64,000 nt of DNA from Nematostella vectensis (lineage: Eukaryota > Cnidaria > Anthozoa > Actiniaria > Edwardsiidae). Shown here piece after piece: positions 23,308 to 34,960 of this stretch. A program made the position numbers and the translations under genes. The notes below the pieces were generated by a model. The model searched no databases, was not told where the DNA came from, and saw nothing but the letters and a program-made list of their open reading frames with translations. The stretch's first letter is position 1; each line of letters begins with the position of its first letter. The DNA lies in assembly GCF_932526225.1 (NCBI RefSeq), contig NC_064045.1, forward strand, positions 10,816,022 through 10,880,021, given 5' to 3'.

Positions 23308-23672
23308 CGAGAGTTCGTCACGCGAGTCTATGTACAGGCGGGGACGAGAGTTCGTCACGCGAATTTATGTACAGGCGGGGACGAGAGTTCGTCACGCGAG
23401 TCTATGTACAGGCGGGGACGAGAGTTCGTCACGCGAATTTATGTACAGGCGGGGACGAGAGTTCGTCACGCGAGTCTATGTACAGGCGGGGACGAGAGTT
23501 CGTCACGCGAGTCTATGTACAGGCGGGGACGAGAGTTCGTCACACGAGTTTATGTACAGGCGGGGACGAGAGTTCGTCACGCGAGTCTATGTACAGGCGG
23601 GGACGAGAGTTCGTCAGGTGAGTCTATGTACAGGCGGGGACGAGAGTTCGTCACGCGAGTCTATGTACAACC
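23308..23672. repeat. 37-bp minisatellite, about 10 units
   Basis: The unit is CGAGAGTTCGTCACGCGAGT plus CTATGTACAGGCGGGGA. Since 37 is not a multiple of three, each plus-strand frame passes through all three phases of the unit, and none contains a stop, so all three frames are open across the array. No start context or conserved flank supports translation. Confidence 0.92.
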
Positions 23673-23854
23673 GTGTGTAACCGAACATGGAGATGGGACA
23701 GGACAGGAGCAGAACTTAATGCAAGCTATTTCATGTACGGGAAAATGAGAATCCGTACTGAGCTCCTTCTCAGCTGCGATGCTAGCCATAGGGATTCCAT
23801 GTTTGTGCGAAAGTAATATTATTATGTGCAACTCGACGCTGACCAGCTGATTGC

Positions 23855-23901
23855 TTTTTTGACGAATTAAGAGCCAGTAAGGCTCTTAATCCGTCAAAAA
23901 A
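23855..23901. repeat. Foldback hairpin, 21-bp arms
   Basis: TTTTTTGACGAATTAAGAGCC and its inverted copy (one mismatch) flank a 5-base loop AGTAA. Stem-loop of unknown origin, perhaps the relic of a small foldback element. Confidence 0.8.
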
Positions 23902-25226
23902 ACCTTATTATCAAATTGTCTAAATGTACAACTGTTTGCTGTTGATAACTATCGGAGAACAAGAAAAAATGAAATATGTTTCTTTTTTTTTAACTTATTG
24001 TTATAAACATAACAAAAAATCGTAATTTAAATCGTATTTGAATCGCTCTGACATGTCAAAAATAAAAATGCCCAAAATGTTATGTTTTGAATACTAGGGA
24101 GGTAAGTTAACATTCTTCCATTAATAAAACTTGCTGGATAACATTTCGCCTTGAACTGTATTTTTACAGTACTAAATATATAGCCATAGCTTTCAGCCTG
24201 CCAAATGACAGCCTGTCAATCAAACTGACTGAGAATCATTGACGACTGTCCTTAACAATAGTTCATCTTTGAACCCCTGAAAGCTATCTACTTTAACCTA
24301 ATTTTCAGGTCTCATTTTGGGCCAAAATGCCTGGAAATGGCTGCCTGGCAGCCCCCTGATCTATTGTAAATTCTAGCCGCTTTGGATTTTAAAGTTTTAG
24401 GGTGGACCCGTTTAACTGGCAGAATTTCATTGAAATCGGAGAGATGGCATGTAGCATCCCTGCCTGGTGCTCTCATGGACACACTCTTCTAAAAAAGCTT
24501 CTTCTATATAGGAGACATCCCGAACTGTCCCCGGCGTCGAGGTCACAGGCGCGAGAACGGAGAACAAGACGGGACAAGTCGGCGGATGGGGAGGGGGTGG
24601 AAGCGATAGAGCAGAGAAAGGAGCGAGAAGACGTCCAGCTGCCATCCTTTAGGGGGGTGTTCAGGATCCTTTTTTTCCGATTTTGCTTTGCCTTAGGGCT
24701 ATAAGGGGTGTTTATCGTTTTTTTCCACTTTTGTTATCTCTTAGGGTATTGATTTTGATTTTGATCAATTGCTATTCCTAAGGGGGTGTTTAACTCTTCT
24801 TTTTTTTCAATTCTCCTATCTCTTAGAGACCTTCGACCACACCCAATTTGCTATCTTTTAGGGGTACGAATTTCTACCACGCCCACATTGCCAGTCCTTT
24901 AGGGACGGCACTGATTGATTTTGCCGACGATCGCCCCTGTCTGTTTTTATCGGAGTCCCCCCCCACACACACACACACACCTCCACCTGGGCACTAAGTT
25001 CTGAGTCTAATCAGTTTTGCGAGAGGGCTTTTTCCAGCTACACATAGGATGATTATGTGATACTTATCGCGTTACGAAATGACATTACATGATAGATTTT
25101 AGTCTCAGTTTCTGCACTTTCGGGAAAGGACCGAAAGTTGGAAGGAAATTACAACGACCGCGCGATTGATTCTGAACAGCCATAGAACACTGAGAAAAAA
25201 GAATATCAGTACACGCCAAATCAATA
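23902..25226. other. Spacer 3' of gene B, no gene recognised
   Basis: 24720-24930 has three or four loose repeats of CTATCTCTTAGG-type phrases. An (AC)n tract lies at 24964-24981. The frame at 24402-24704 has no recognisable domain and a biased, repeat-like composition. Confidence 0.4.
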
Positions 25227-25232
25227 TTTATT
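25227..25232 (-). terminator. AATAAA polyadenylation signal, gene B
   Basis: Minus-strand AATAAA 251 bp past the gene B stop, matching the position of the signal after gene A, followed in both loci by the same (CAT)n tract. Confidence 0.5.
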
Positions 25233-25482
25233 GAGAAGAAAAATAAAAACGACGGCTATTCTGGTTTATGATAACCATCACCATCATCATCATCATGACA
25301 ATAATGATAAAACAAAGAACAACGAAACAGCCTTGCTAGCAATAACATACTCTCTCATTTGAGTAAGTAAACCAGACTAATAACAGCAACACATGCAAAC
25401 AATCTACACATCGTGGAAAAAATCTCTTGGGTTGACATTTAAGATAGTATAGCAAAATGAGTTATTACCCGTTCACTTAATA

Positions 25483-28400
25483 TCAGCGAATAAATATCAT
25501 CCAAGAATCTCCATCTTTTCCGGCATCATTTTTGTCGTCGCAATTATACAGCCCATTATTCAAAACCCAATGGTACATGTATGCCTCATACATCGTGTGA
25601 CCATACATCCTCCAGACCTGGTTTGGTTTAGAAGCATGTCCCCAGAGACCGACAAATGCGGCACCGCTCGAGTCTCTTCCCCATCTGTGGCAGCGCCCAG
25701 TTAACAACGCGTTGTTCCCGGCGCCCTCGGTGAAGGAGCTACAGGCAGAAGGTAGGATGTCTGTTTTGGCGGAGAAGTAGTCCACGACGGCTTTTCCTTT
25801 GCTGTCCGGGGTGGTGAGGATGTGCAGGGTACGGCCGACTGCTTGCTTGTGGCAGAAGAATCGCATTTGTGTGAAGAAGGTCAAACTCTGCAGCAGTCCC
25901 ATTGCATTGGATGTTATACCTAAAGATAACGAATTAAAGACTTTGTTGATGTTTTTTATTGAGGTACTAATAATAACATTGCAAGGCTGATCCAAGGGTT
26001 TAAGTTTTGGAATATAGTAGATCGCCAAAATTAGAAGGTGTTAGCTAGCCTACAGGCCCGCAGCCAGGCTTTTGAGCGGGGTGTTCGTCTACCCACAAAG
26101 CGGACCATTTACTTTAGGTAGCTCGTCCTATCTCGTAGTGGTACTTAGTTTTCCTTAATTAGAGTGAGGGGGGGGGGTTCTTTTCCGAACCCCCCGAGTC
26201 CCCTGGATACGGGCCTGCCTCTTGCAGTAATGCTGACATTTTACACTGCGAAATGCGCGCGTTTTTGCATGTGTAGTTCGCGTGTCGTCTGGGCGTTTTG
26301 CGCATGTTAGTTCTGCGTGATGCGTGTAGTCTGCGCATTCTCTGTGTGTAGTTTGCGTGTTGCGTGTGGTCTGTGTGTTTATCGCGTGTAATTCCACGTG
26401 TTTTCATAAGTTACAGCGCGCGTAACAGTGGATGATGGCAGATCACAGTACTCCTAAGATTCGTAAAAAAGATTTGTTTGACGACCCGGTGACCTTTAAA
26501 GAGGACCGCAACAAAATTTAGGGACACTGAAAATATGTTTGTCTTGAGTGCTATCCTAGTTTTAGATATGTGCTTTGACTACACCTAATAATATATATCT
26601 CTAAGGGGTAAGAAATGCTGTTGACAACAGTTAAAGTTCCATATCCCTTAGGGTTAAAATTGATTTTGCCGATGATCACTCTCGTCTGTTAACATTGGAG
26701 GCTATAGCTTTCTCATGATTGGCCGGCGATGAAGATGGTGCCTTAAGCCCCAATACCTTAAAGACTAGGCGTGCTTTAAGACCCAATACCAAGTAACAAC
26801 GCAAAACTGTAAAGAGGTAAAGTATTTTCAGAGGAATGATATTATACGAAACGAGTAGAGAGTATAGCCTTAGACCGCGTCCTCTCCAGAAAATACCAGT
26901 GAACATTGAGATTAGAAAGTATTTTAGATTGTTTATGATTGTATGTATCACGCACACGCTCTGTAATCCAGCCATGGCGGCAACACGCTGGATAACCTAT
27001 TAAGCCATAACCGCCAGCCCAAGCTCGAAATAACATTATATTTTCGAGATTCCTTCTTTTTACTAATGCTTAGTGCATACACTAGAGACATAACGACATA
27101 ACGACATGGGCGCGCGCACTCTGTTAAGCCCGACATAACGCATGGACATAACAACATAAGAGAAAAAACATGTTTTTTCTCTTATATCGTTATGTCCATG
27201 TCGTCATGTCGTGTTTATGTCAATATGTCGAACCATTCACACTTGAACATACGAAGATAAGAGCGCGCGCGTCCATGTTGTTATGTCGTTATGTAATGCC
27301 TAGTGCACACTAGCACGCACTATGTTTAGCACGACATAACGACATGGACATAATGACATAAAAGAAAAAACATGTTTTTTTCGTTTTTTTGGTCGTTATG
27401 TCCATGTCGTTATGTCGCGCGCCAATGTAGTTATGTCGCTAATGTGCACTAGGCATAAGAGAAAAAACATTTTTTTTTCTCTTATGTCGTTATGTCTATG
27501 TCGTTATGTCGGGCTAAACAGAGTGCGCGCGCCCATGTCGTTATGTCACTAGTGTGCACCAGGCATAAGTGTAACGAAGATCGGGTATCAAAACGTCATA
27601 AGACTTTGAGATCAACTTTCTTTTGGACGAAACAACCAATAAAAAGTGCTAGTATGGGCTGTTGTTTCTTTGTCAGTTTAGTGGTCTTGTTATGATCTCA
27701 TGATGGACATGATAACACCATGTTGCTGAAACTCGCGCTATATAAATACTACATGTTTTGTCAATTTCCGGAGAGCGAATAAATCAGAAAATATTGAAAT
27801 ACATACAGGTTGCCCAGAGTTTCGTCTATCTACAAATGCAGGTACTGGCGTTTGTTTTAACTGTAATCTCACCCATATACCCATCTCTGAACTTCGACAA
27901 AGAGCGAATGGATTCCTCGGGGGTGAAGGCAGCCCGCGAAGCTTCGTATGTCAGATTCAGCGTCATCATCCACCCTCCTAGAATATATCAAAACAAAGTT
28001 GATATGCATGATAAGTGCAAATCAATCCAAAGCATAACGTAATTTCCAAATCCTCATCCGGATGAAACTCACAGTTAGAAATAATTTTAAATTTCATAGT
28101 TTAACGTCTTTGCATCAGCAGTGCGCATCGAATATTATACTTTTAGTTTAAAACATTAATGCATGACAGAAAGACAATGTTTAATAAACAAAAGTTTTAT
28201 TTCACTCCTGAAAATGGTGCTTAAGAACCATCGCCTAAAAGCGAGGTATGGACTTATCTGGAATAGCACATTACATAAGACTATTGTATGTTATACCTCC
28301 TTCGTTAGTCATGTCGCAGTAAACAGGAAACAGTCCTTCTCCCTTCCTCTCTGGGTCGATATAGTACCCTCCACTTCCTTTGCTCTCACCCCTGTCAAGT

Positions 28401-31400
28401 ATATCCTTGCACGACATTGGAGGCACATACTCTGGCAAAGACGATTCGATATGAGAGCCTCACTCACAGTGTATTATTTGCTGTAAAGCTATCACTGTAA
28501 TCAGGAGCAGTGTGGATTTCAACATATATTCATAAGGGGCGTAAAGAGTATTGTAAATAGGGAGTGCGGGGGAATGCTATCCCGTGGAAATTTTGCCAAA
28601 CGAAAGTTATGGTAAGTGCAAGTAGTAGGCCAATCACATTTATGTTCTTATTTAGTAGGGGTTCTGGGGGTTCTCTTCCCTGCTAGCAGAGGCCTCTTTT
28701 CTCTGTATTTCGCTGGGCTGGAGTTCGCAAGGAAAAGATACCTCTGCCATGGGTAGCAAGTTCGTTTGATCAAACCGCCGTCCACGATCGTGGACGAGAT
28801 CCAGAGCGCATGCTCCGTTCATTAATTACTGGCCACTATTTGAGCCCACAATGACTAGCGCATGCATAAAACGTATATCCGCTGCGGGATAATAAGCCCG
28901 CATTCGAAACGGCGTCCTCCGTAGAAATATCACGCGACGAATTATGAAAGAAGCCATTCAATGCCTTATCTTCATTCAGAATTTCTTCTCTTTTGACTAA
29001 CGAGTCAATCTTCCGTTTACAGGTTTTGCATATTCTTCTGGGAATAGCTGATCTAAGTTTACCAAAAAGTTTTGTAACATTTTCTTCGAATCCAACTGTG
29101 CGATATTTACATTGAAGAAACTCGCCTGCCCAGATGTCTTGAAATTAATCCCACAAACAAGACAAAACTCGTCTTTGCTGCGTTTGTTGTTCAATCTTTT
29201 TAGTGACGTTTTAGGTGATTGAAATTGAACAGTTGTTTTCTTTTTTCGAAGAGGAGAACTAACCGGAGTTTGATTCATGATTTCCGACTAAACCCATGCA
29301 AAGTATATTGACAGCTTTCGCGCGATGGTACGGGTTTTGGCACGTCGGTCGCTTATTAACGCTCACGCATGCGCAACAGAAACAGTTTCGACCCATGGCA
29401 GAGGTATCTTTTCCTCGCGAACTCCAGTCCAGCGAAATACAGAGAAAAGAGGCCTCTGCTAGCAGGGAAGGGGTTCTCCCAAGGAAATTGCGAAATTTCA
29501 GACTTTTATGAGGCTCTTAAATTGATGAGAATACCTGCCCTCCCTTAAACCCTCTATTAAAATTTGAGGCCCTCCCCCAAATCGCTGAGATGGCTCGAAC
29601 TCACCATCATCTAACACGAGCGAGAAGAATTGAGCTCCCCACCTAACCCGAGCTATTACAACTCGCGCATGCTCACTACCTTCACAATTCCTTCCTTTGT
29701 ACGCTGCTGTACACGTGCAGGTGTAGTTGTCGTCATGGTAACGTGCTTGACACCTTCCGTTATTCCGGCAAGGGTAGTGAAAGCAAGGATTCTGTTGGAA
29801 ATTGCGTGCGAAGTTAGTCTAGCCCATATTTTTTATAGTTGCTTTTTTTAACAGAAATAAAATAATAAAAAGTTTGTTCCCCTTTTTGTTTATTGGCATC
29901 CCACCACAAAGCCTTCTTGGTACGAGCCTGCCATCGACTGTATAAGGGGAAATTAGTTTTCTTTTCTAGATGGCTATCTTTATATATAATACGCTACTGT
30001 GCTCCACCTTTCACGGAAAAACGGCTGAGCTAGAAAACTCCGAAACTATACCATTTCCACACATTACCGGAGAGGAGGTGTGCAAAATGTTTCTCATATC
30101 AATATTATACCAGGGAGCAAAGTTCGAACTCACGCGTTTTTGTAAAGCGAGAGGATCACACTCGCAAAGGCGCCATTTTCAAGAATTCACAGAAGCACAA
30201 AAAAAAATTATTTCCCGCAGCAAAAAGGACTAATGAACTTCAGACCTCCGTGTCTCTCAAGAAAAACACACTAAAAGTATACAGTAATAAGTCTATCTCC
30301 AAAAATATCATCGTAGAGGAGAAATCTTATTCTAGACAATTTCGGAAGATGTGTAAACAAACGAAACCTTCGAGCGCGCGGAAAATCCAATCTGAAAAAG
30401 AATTCGAATACTTGCCATAGTTTTATTGCATAGATAGATTAATTGTAGCTAAAACACAACCGTCTTTTTATCGTTATTTAAAAACGCATTATTCCTACCT
30501 CGAAAAGAAAGTAGATTCTTTAGTTGGCGGTCATTTTGTGTTTTCAGACCCACATACCTTTTATGTCACATCGATTTTTATTAAAAAGGATGGAATCAAC
30601 CACCAAATAACACACTAAGCCCAAGAAAGCCAACGAAGTGAGGATTAACGCTTCACTCTATTATTCACAAAATCCAGGGCTCCCAACACGGATATAGGAA
30701 AAGGTGGAATACTAAAATACGGACTGTATTGTATAGAAATCGCTTTTTTACATTTTTATAAGGTTAATTAAATATGAGATAAATATATTGGGGACTACTC
30801 AAAATGGAGGCATTTGTTTAATTATAGCGATTCTCAATACATCGCGACCCTTAGCCTTGACATTTAACAGTGCTTTTGGTCGCTTTTGGTTAGTTCGTGG
30901 ACGTCAATCATCCGCGTTTCCATAACGATCGCAGTTTTGCAGTCAACTTCATTTGTTAGTGAAGAATCGAAGCGCGTAAGTCGGTTCGGCTCAAATGATA
31001 GCTAAAATTGCTTCAAAACGTTTGGAACAAGACACGAACATTGCAGGGAAAAGATTCACAGGAATTAGAGCAAGTGATGATCTAATTAGCAGGTCGCAAA
31101 ATCAAATATTGTCAGAACAAGATGAAATTATCGCCGATAACCGTGGCTATGTTGACTTGCATGACAGAGATCGAATCTTGAAGGAAGAGTTTCGAGGCTT
31201 TCTTTGTGAGGTGACTGGCAAAACTTGAACCTTGAATGTTTTGCAATATTTTTTACCCTTTTATGAGAACTGAACTTTTGTCAAATGTGGCTCTCGGGCC
31301 ACATGAGTAGAGTCGTCTGCCTTGATCGTTATGGAAACGGGATATGATTGACGTCCACGAACTAACCAAAATCACCGTTAGAATGTCAAGGCGAATGGTC

Positions 31401-32354
31401 GCGATGTATTGAGAATCGCTATAATATTTACGACGACGCATACTATTCCCCTAAACCACCAGCAAACCCAATACATTGAAGGATTGAAATATACCTCGGT
31501 TAACTAGGCGATAACCGGACTCTAGTTTGTACAAAAATATCCTATACTCTCGCTTTTAAAGGGCATAAAACGGATCTGTTCCGCAGCCCGTTTTTTTTTT
31601 TTTTTTTTTTTTTTTTGCTGGCTGGGAAGATATGTTAGACCGAATGGTTCTGCTGGCAAATTTGTGAAGTCGAACTAGTTGTGCTGGGTATATTTTTTTG
31701 GGGGCTGGAGCGGATGCTTGGAAAATAAATCATCCCGATCGCTTATATTTTTCATGTGCTTATGCCCAACCACTGCTGGCTGGAAGAAAAATTGACTTTT
31801 CAATGCTGGCTGGGAAAAAAAAGGAATGTTCCCACCTGGGAAGAAGGAACAGATAACTTTTTCCCAGTAACTTGTAAAATTGATATTTTCGGCATCATAA
31901 CATATTCAAACGACGAAACATGCAATTTTAACATGTTTCGAAAGGGGGGCTCGTTGTATGCCCTTGGCTCTTCGATAGAATGGCACAAAATGTTACTTAC
32001 ATCAATACTATAAAGGGTCCAGCTTGTGTTATTCTGTATTTTAGAGGACGAGTTATAGATGTCAGTAGATAGCACCTCGCACAAAAACTTTGATTTGTCG
32101 TCAGGTGTTTTCGCCAGGTTCAGCGAAAAGCAAGACTCATTTCGTAGACACGCCAAAACACATGCGCCTTGTCTTTCTACCAAGTGTGTAAGCTTCCCTG
32201 ACACGTTCAAATATGTACCGATGTGCTTGCGGAATTTTCCCAAACCCTTGGCATTTCCCCTTGATAGAGCATTCGAGGTAAGGAATACCTCTGCTTCTGT
32301 TGTCGTTGGAAGTGATACAACACAGAAAATAATGCACAGTAATGTAGTATACAT
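25483..32354 (-). CDS. Gene B: secreted PAN-EGF-fibrinogen-like protein, paralogue of gene A
   Basis: Exons 32001-32354, 29680-29791, 28297-28431, 27873-27977 and 25483-25919, with the same phases as gene A, give 380 residues. Same order of parts: signal peptide, PAN domain, EGF, SCKDIL...YCDMTNEGG, GWMMTLNL and the C-terminal FTQMRF / GRCHRW / YHWV region. Exon 4 is unchanged from gene A in amino acids; the last exon differs mainly in its final 30 residues. Donors and acceptors are intact. The introns carry a 794-bp element (28676-29469), a palindrome cluster (27057-27567) and a MITE (26053-26217), none present at the matching places in gene A. A second PAN exon lies upstream at 33323-33676, so the true first exon is ambiguous. 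Function unknown; an extracellular role is inferred from the signal peptide and disulfide-rich domains. Confidence 0.82.
26053..26217. mobile_element. MITE with CAGGCCCG...CGGGCCTG ends, copy 2
   Basis: Left CAGGCCCGCAGCCAGGC, right CCTGGATACGGGCCTG, interior GCGGACCATTTAC and TAGGTAGCTCGTCC as in 1480-1678. Present in the gene B intron and absent from the matching intron of gene A. Confidence 0.75.
26255..26405. repeat. Degenerate GCGTGTAGTCTGCG-type simple repeat
   Basis: About nine loose units of GCGTGTAGTYTGCG / GCGTGTTGCGTGT. The matching stretch of gene A (about 12600-12660) has only three or so, so the tract has grown or shrunk since duplication. Confidence 0.6.
27057..27567. repeat. 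Cluster of palindromes built on GACATAACGACATGGACATA
   Basis: At least three long inverted repeats, each of the form ACGACATAACGACATGGACA ... CATAAGAGAAAAAACATG, then the complementary half ending TGTCGTTATGTCG. GC-rich GCGCGCGC words and AATGCCTAGTGCAC / GTGCACTAGGCATAAG punctuate them. Gene A lacks the whole block: its sequence runs straight from ATAACATTATAT to GTGTAACAAAGATCGGG. It lies in the intron between exons 4 and 5 of gene B. Confidence 0.85.
28676..29469. mobile_element. 794-bp element with 79-bp inverted repeats and 9-bp target duplication
   Basis: Ends start TTCCCTGCTAGCAGAGGCC and match over about 79 bp with two mismatches. GGGGTTCTC stands on both sides (28667-28675 and 29470-29478), while gene A has a single copy at the matching empty site near 15251-15271. 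Long inverted ends with a 9-bp duplication suggest a Mutator-like (MULE) class. The interior holds one protein relic, at 28997-29278. Inserted in the intron between exons 2 and 3 of gene B. Confidence 0.88.
28997..29278 (-). pseudogene. Zinc-coordinating domain relic inside the element
   Basis: A frame beginning MNQTPVSSPLRKKK contains FCLVCGINFK and ends by frameshift. The continuation in another frame reads PRRICKTCKRKIDSLVKR. CxxC near the start and CxxC before KID resemble the ZAD-like zinc domain found at the N-terminus of many cnidarian transposon and host regulatory proteins. The frame break lies near 29060. Only this exon-like piece of a presumed larger element protein remains. Confidence 0.55.
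30821..31427. mobile_element. Inverted-repeat element of about 0.6 kb
   Basis: ATTATAGCGATTCTCAATAC at the left and its complement at the right begin arms of about 110 bp sharing TCGCGACC, CCTTGACATT, GGTTAGTTCGTGGACGTCAA and TTTCCATAACGATC. The interior has a 77-codon frame (30995-31228; MIAKIASKRLEQDTN) that I do not recognise. The right half is repeated at 32789-32963 as part of the local PAN-exon duplication. Confidence 0.75.
31565..31963. repeat. Dispersed repeat with TGCTGGCTGGGAA motifs, copy 2
   Basis: Same landmarks as 14095-14462, with a T run of more than 20 after CGCAGCCCG. It lies immediately 3' of the gene B first exon. Confidence 0.72.
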
Positions 32355-32963
32355 ATTTTGGGATTGACGCGAAGTTCGCCTTCACCCTATTATATGTTGT
32401 TTGTTATCTGAGTCATTGCTACTAGGAATTAGAATGTTAAATCTTTAATGACATAACTGAATTAGAGCATAGTCCGTCAACCCCGTTATGGATCGTAACG
32501 GAAACGTTTGGAATCCAAAAAAATTCAACTCTATATCAAAGCTTTGATAGCATCACCCGTCGCTTTATTTATTTTGAAACAGTGCGGAGTGGCTAAGACT
32601 TGCAACTGTAAAAAAATTGTTTTGATAGCCTTTTCGTGACTTTTCTAAAAGTTGTGATACAAAAGCATTTGCAGCTGCCGAAAGAGAAGAATTATTATCT
32701 AAAAATTATCACTCCTGATTCCTAATTCAATATATTCTACCTTTACAGGCATTTTTCTCAACGCTTTTCGTGAAGGATTCACGAGAATCATATTTTTTAC
32801 CCTTTTATGAGAACTGAACTTTTGTCAAATGTGGCTCTCGGGCCACATGAGTAAAGACGTCTGCCTTGATCGTTATGGAAACGGGATATGATTGACGTCC
32901 ACGAACTAACCAAAATCACCGTTAGAATGTCAAGGCGAATGGTCGCGATGTATTGAGAATCGC

Positions 32964-33285
32964 TTGGTTCTGCTGGCAAATTTGTGAAGTCGGACTAGTT
33001 GTGCTGGGTATATTTTTTGGGGGGCTGGAGCGGATGCTTGGAAAATAAATCATCCCGATCGCTTATATTTTTCTTGTGCTTATGCCCAACCACTGCTGGC
33101 TGGAAGAAAAATTGACTATTCAATGTTGGCTGGGAAAAAAAAAAAGAATGTTCCCACCTGGGAAGAAGGAACAGATAACTTTTTCCCAGTAACTTGTAAA
33201 ATTGATATTTTCGGCATCATAACATATTCAAACGACGAAACATGCAATTTTAACATGTTTCGAAAGGGGGGCTCGTTGTATGCCC
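32964..33285. repeat. Dispersed repeat with TGCTGGCTGGGAA motifs, copy 3 (left-truncated)
   Basis: Begins at TGGTTCTGCTGGCAAATTTG, joined directly to the inverted-repeat fragment 32789-32963, and runs to the 3' side of the extra PAN exon. The join shows a deletion relative to copy 2, where about 220 bp separate the two parts. Confidence 0.72.
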
Positions 33286-33322
33286 TTGGCTCTTCGATAG
33301 AATGGCACAAAATGTTACTTAC

Positions 33323-33676
33323 ATCAATACTATAAAGGGTCCAGCTTGTGTTATTCTGTATTTTAGAGGACGAGTTATAGATGTCAGTAGATAGCACCTC
33401 GCACAAAAACTTTGATTTGTCGTCAGGTGTTTTCGCCAGGTTCAGCGAAAAGCAAGACTCATTTCGTAGACACGCCAAAACACATGCGCCTGGTTTTTCC
33501 ACCAAGTGTGTAAGCTTCCCTAACACGTTCAAATATGTACCGATGTGCTTGCGGAATTTTCCCAAACCCTTGGCATTTTCCCTTGATAGAGCATTCGAGG
33601 TAAGGAATACCTCTGCTTCTGTTGTCGTTGAAAGTGATACAACACAGAAAATAATGCACAGTAATGTAGTATACAT
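33323..33676 (-). CDS. Extra PAN-domain first exon at the B locus
   Basis: 118 codons from ATG to a GAT|GTAAGT donor, the same length and phase as exon 1 of genes A and B. It has an intact signal peptide (TTLLCIIFCVVSLSTTTEA) and the four PAN cysteines. Differences from the gene B exon include the loss of one N-glycosylation site (NVS to NVL) and GN to EN near residue 33. No EGF or fibrinogen-like exon follows it before the gene B copy. It could be an alternative first exon of gene B or a non-functional partial duplicate. Confidence 0.6.
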
Positions 33677-33811
33677 ATTTTGGGATTGACGCGAAGTTCG
33701 TCTTCACCCTCTTACATGTTGTTTGTTATCTGAGACAGTTAAAGGGAATTAGAATGTTAAATCTTTAATGATATAACTGAATTAGAGCATAGTTAAAACC
33801 CGTCGATCCCG

Positions 33812-34400
33812 TGATGGATCGCAACAGAAACGTTGGGAATCCTAAAGATTTCAACTTTTTCACATCTCCAATTCTTCGTACTCTAGACACACCTTTGATA
33901 GCCTCAGCCTGTCGCTTTATTTATCATGAAACAGTGCGGAGTGGGTCACACTTAATTATTTCTTTTTCTTAGGTCGGGGGCACGTTGCGTATTAGCGTCG
34001 GGGACTGTTCGCGCGCCACGGAGTAGTAGCTCGGATTACGCAACGTAACTTGACCGGGTATCTACGTAAACACGGAGTGCGCGTCGCAAAAAAAAAAAGG
34101 CAAAATTCGACCAAATCAGAGGGGAGTTTCGTTGTTTGTCATCTCTAAATCAATTTACCAAACAACCTCTGTTCCCAACGCCCTTGGACCGCCCGCCAGA
34201 TTTAATTAAAGCAAACCCGCATCATCGCCGAGGCCCCCCTCGAACAGAAACGTTGGGAATCGTAAAGATTTCAACTCTTTTACATCTCAAATTCTCCATC
34301 CCGATAAACCTTTGATAGCATCACCCTCTGTCGCTTTATTTATCATGAAACAGTGCAGAGTGGTTATTTTTATTGTTTTAATTCTGTAACAAAATTTGTT
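33812..34400. repeat. Duplicated PAN-exon 5' flank with a GC-rich insert
   Basis: The phrases AACAGAAACGTTGGGAATC, AAAGATTTCAACT, CCTTTGATAGC and CATGAAACAGTGC occur at 33820-33945 and again at 34245-34360, so the upstream flank has been copied without an exon. Between them, 33972-34244 is a GC-rich block (GCACGTTGCGTATTAGCGTC, GATTACGCAACGTAACTTG) unlike its surroundings. Confidence 0.65.
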
Positions 34401-34960
34401 TTGATAGCCTTTTTCGTGAATCTTCTAAAAGTTGTGATACAAAGCATTTGCAGCTGCCGAAAGAGTACAATCATTTGAAAGTTTTCACACCATTCCTGAT
34501 TCAAAGTATTTTACCGTTGCAGGAATTTTTCTCATCGCTTCTCGTGAATGCATTAAAAAAAGAAACGATACAACAGAAAAACAAATTTTCCAGAAATTTG
34601 TGATACTTCAAACTGTGATACTTCCCAAACTAATAATTAATGCATAGATATCTGCTTCAAATGACCGATGTAAATAGGTTTGGATCCGCACCTGGCATAC
34701 GGCAAAATGTCAGCAGAAAACAATTTAGGAAAAGACACAAACTTTTTAATTGTTTTCTCGGTACTTTGCTTATTATAGTTATATAGAAAAATAAAGAGTT
34801 GAAAAGGGGTCTCGGAGTTATTGCTCGGAGTGAGCGTAGCGAACTGAGAGCAACTCTAATTAAGCAGAGGGGGAGTTTATTTCGAGTTTTTTTGGGGAAG
34901 CAATTTCCCACGGACGTAGAGTGTGGTCGAGTCTGCGGACTTCCAGCGGTCATACCCAAT

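Noticed and set aside
23237-23748. Three overlapping plus-strand frames over the 37-bp array
   Set aside because: All three frames are open only because the unit has no stop; the upstream ATG frame stops after four codons.
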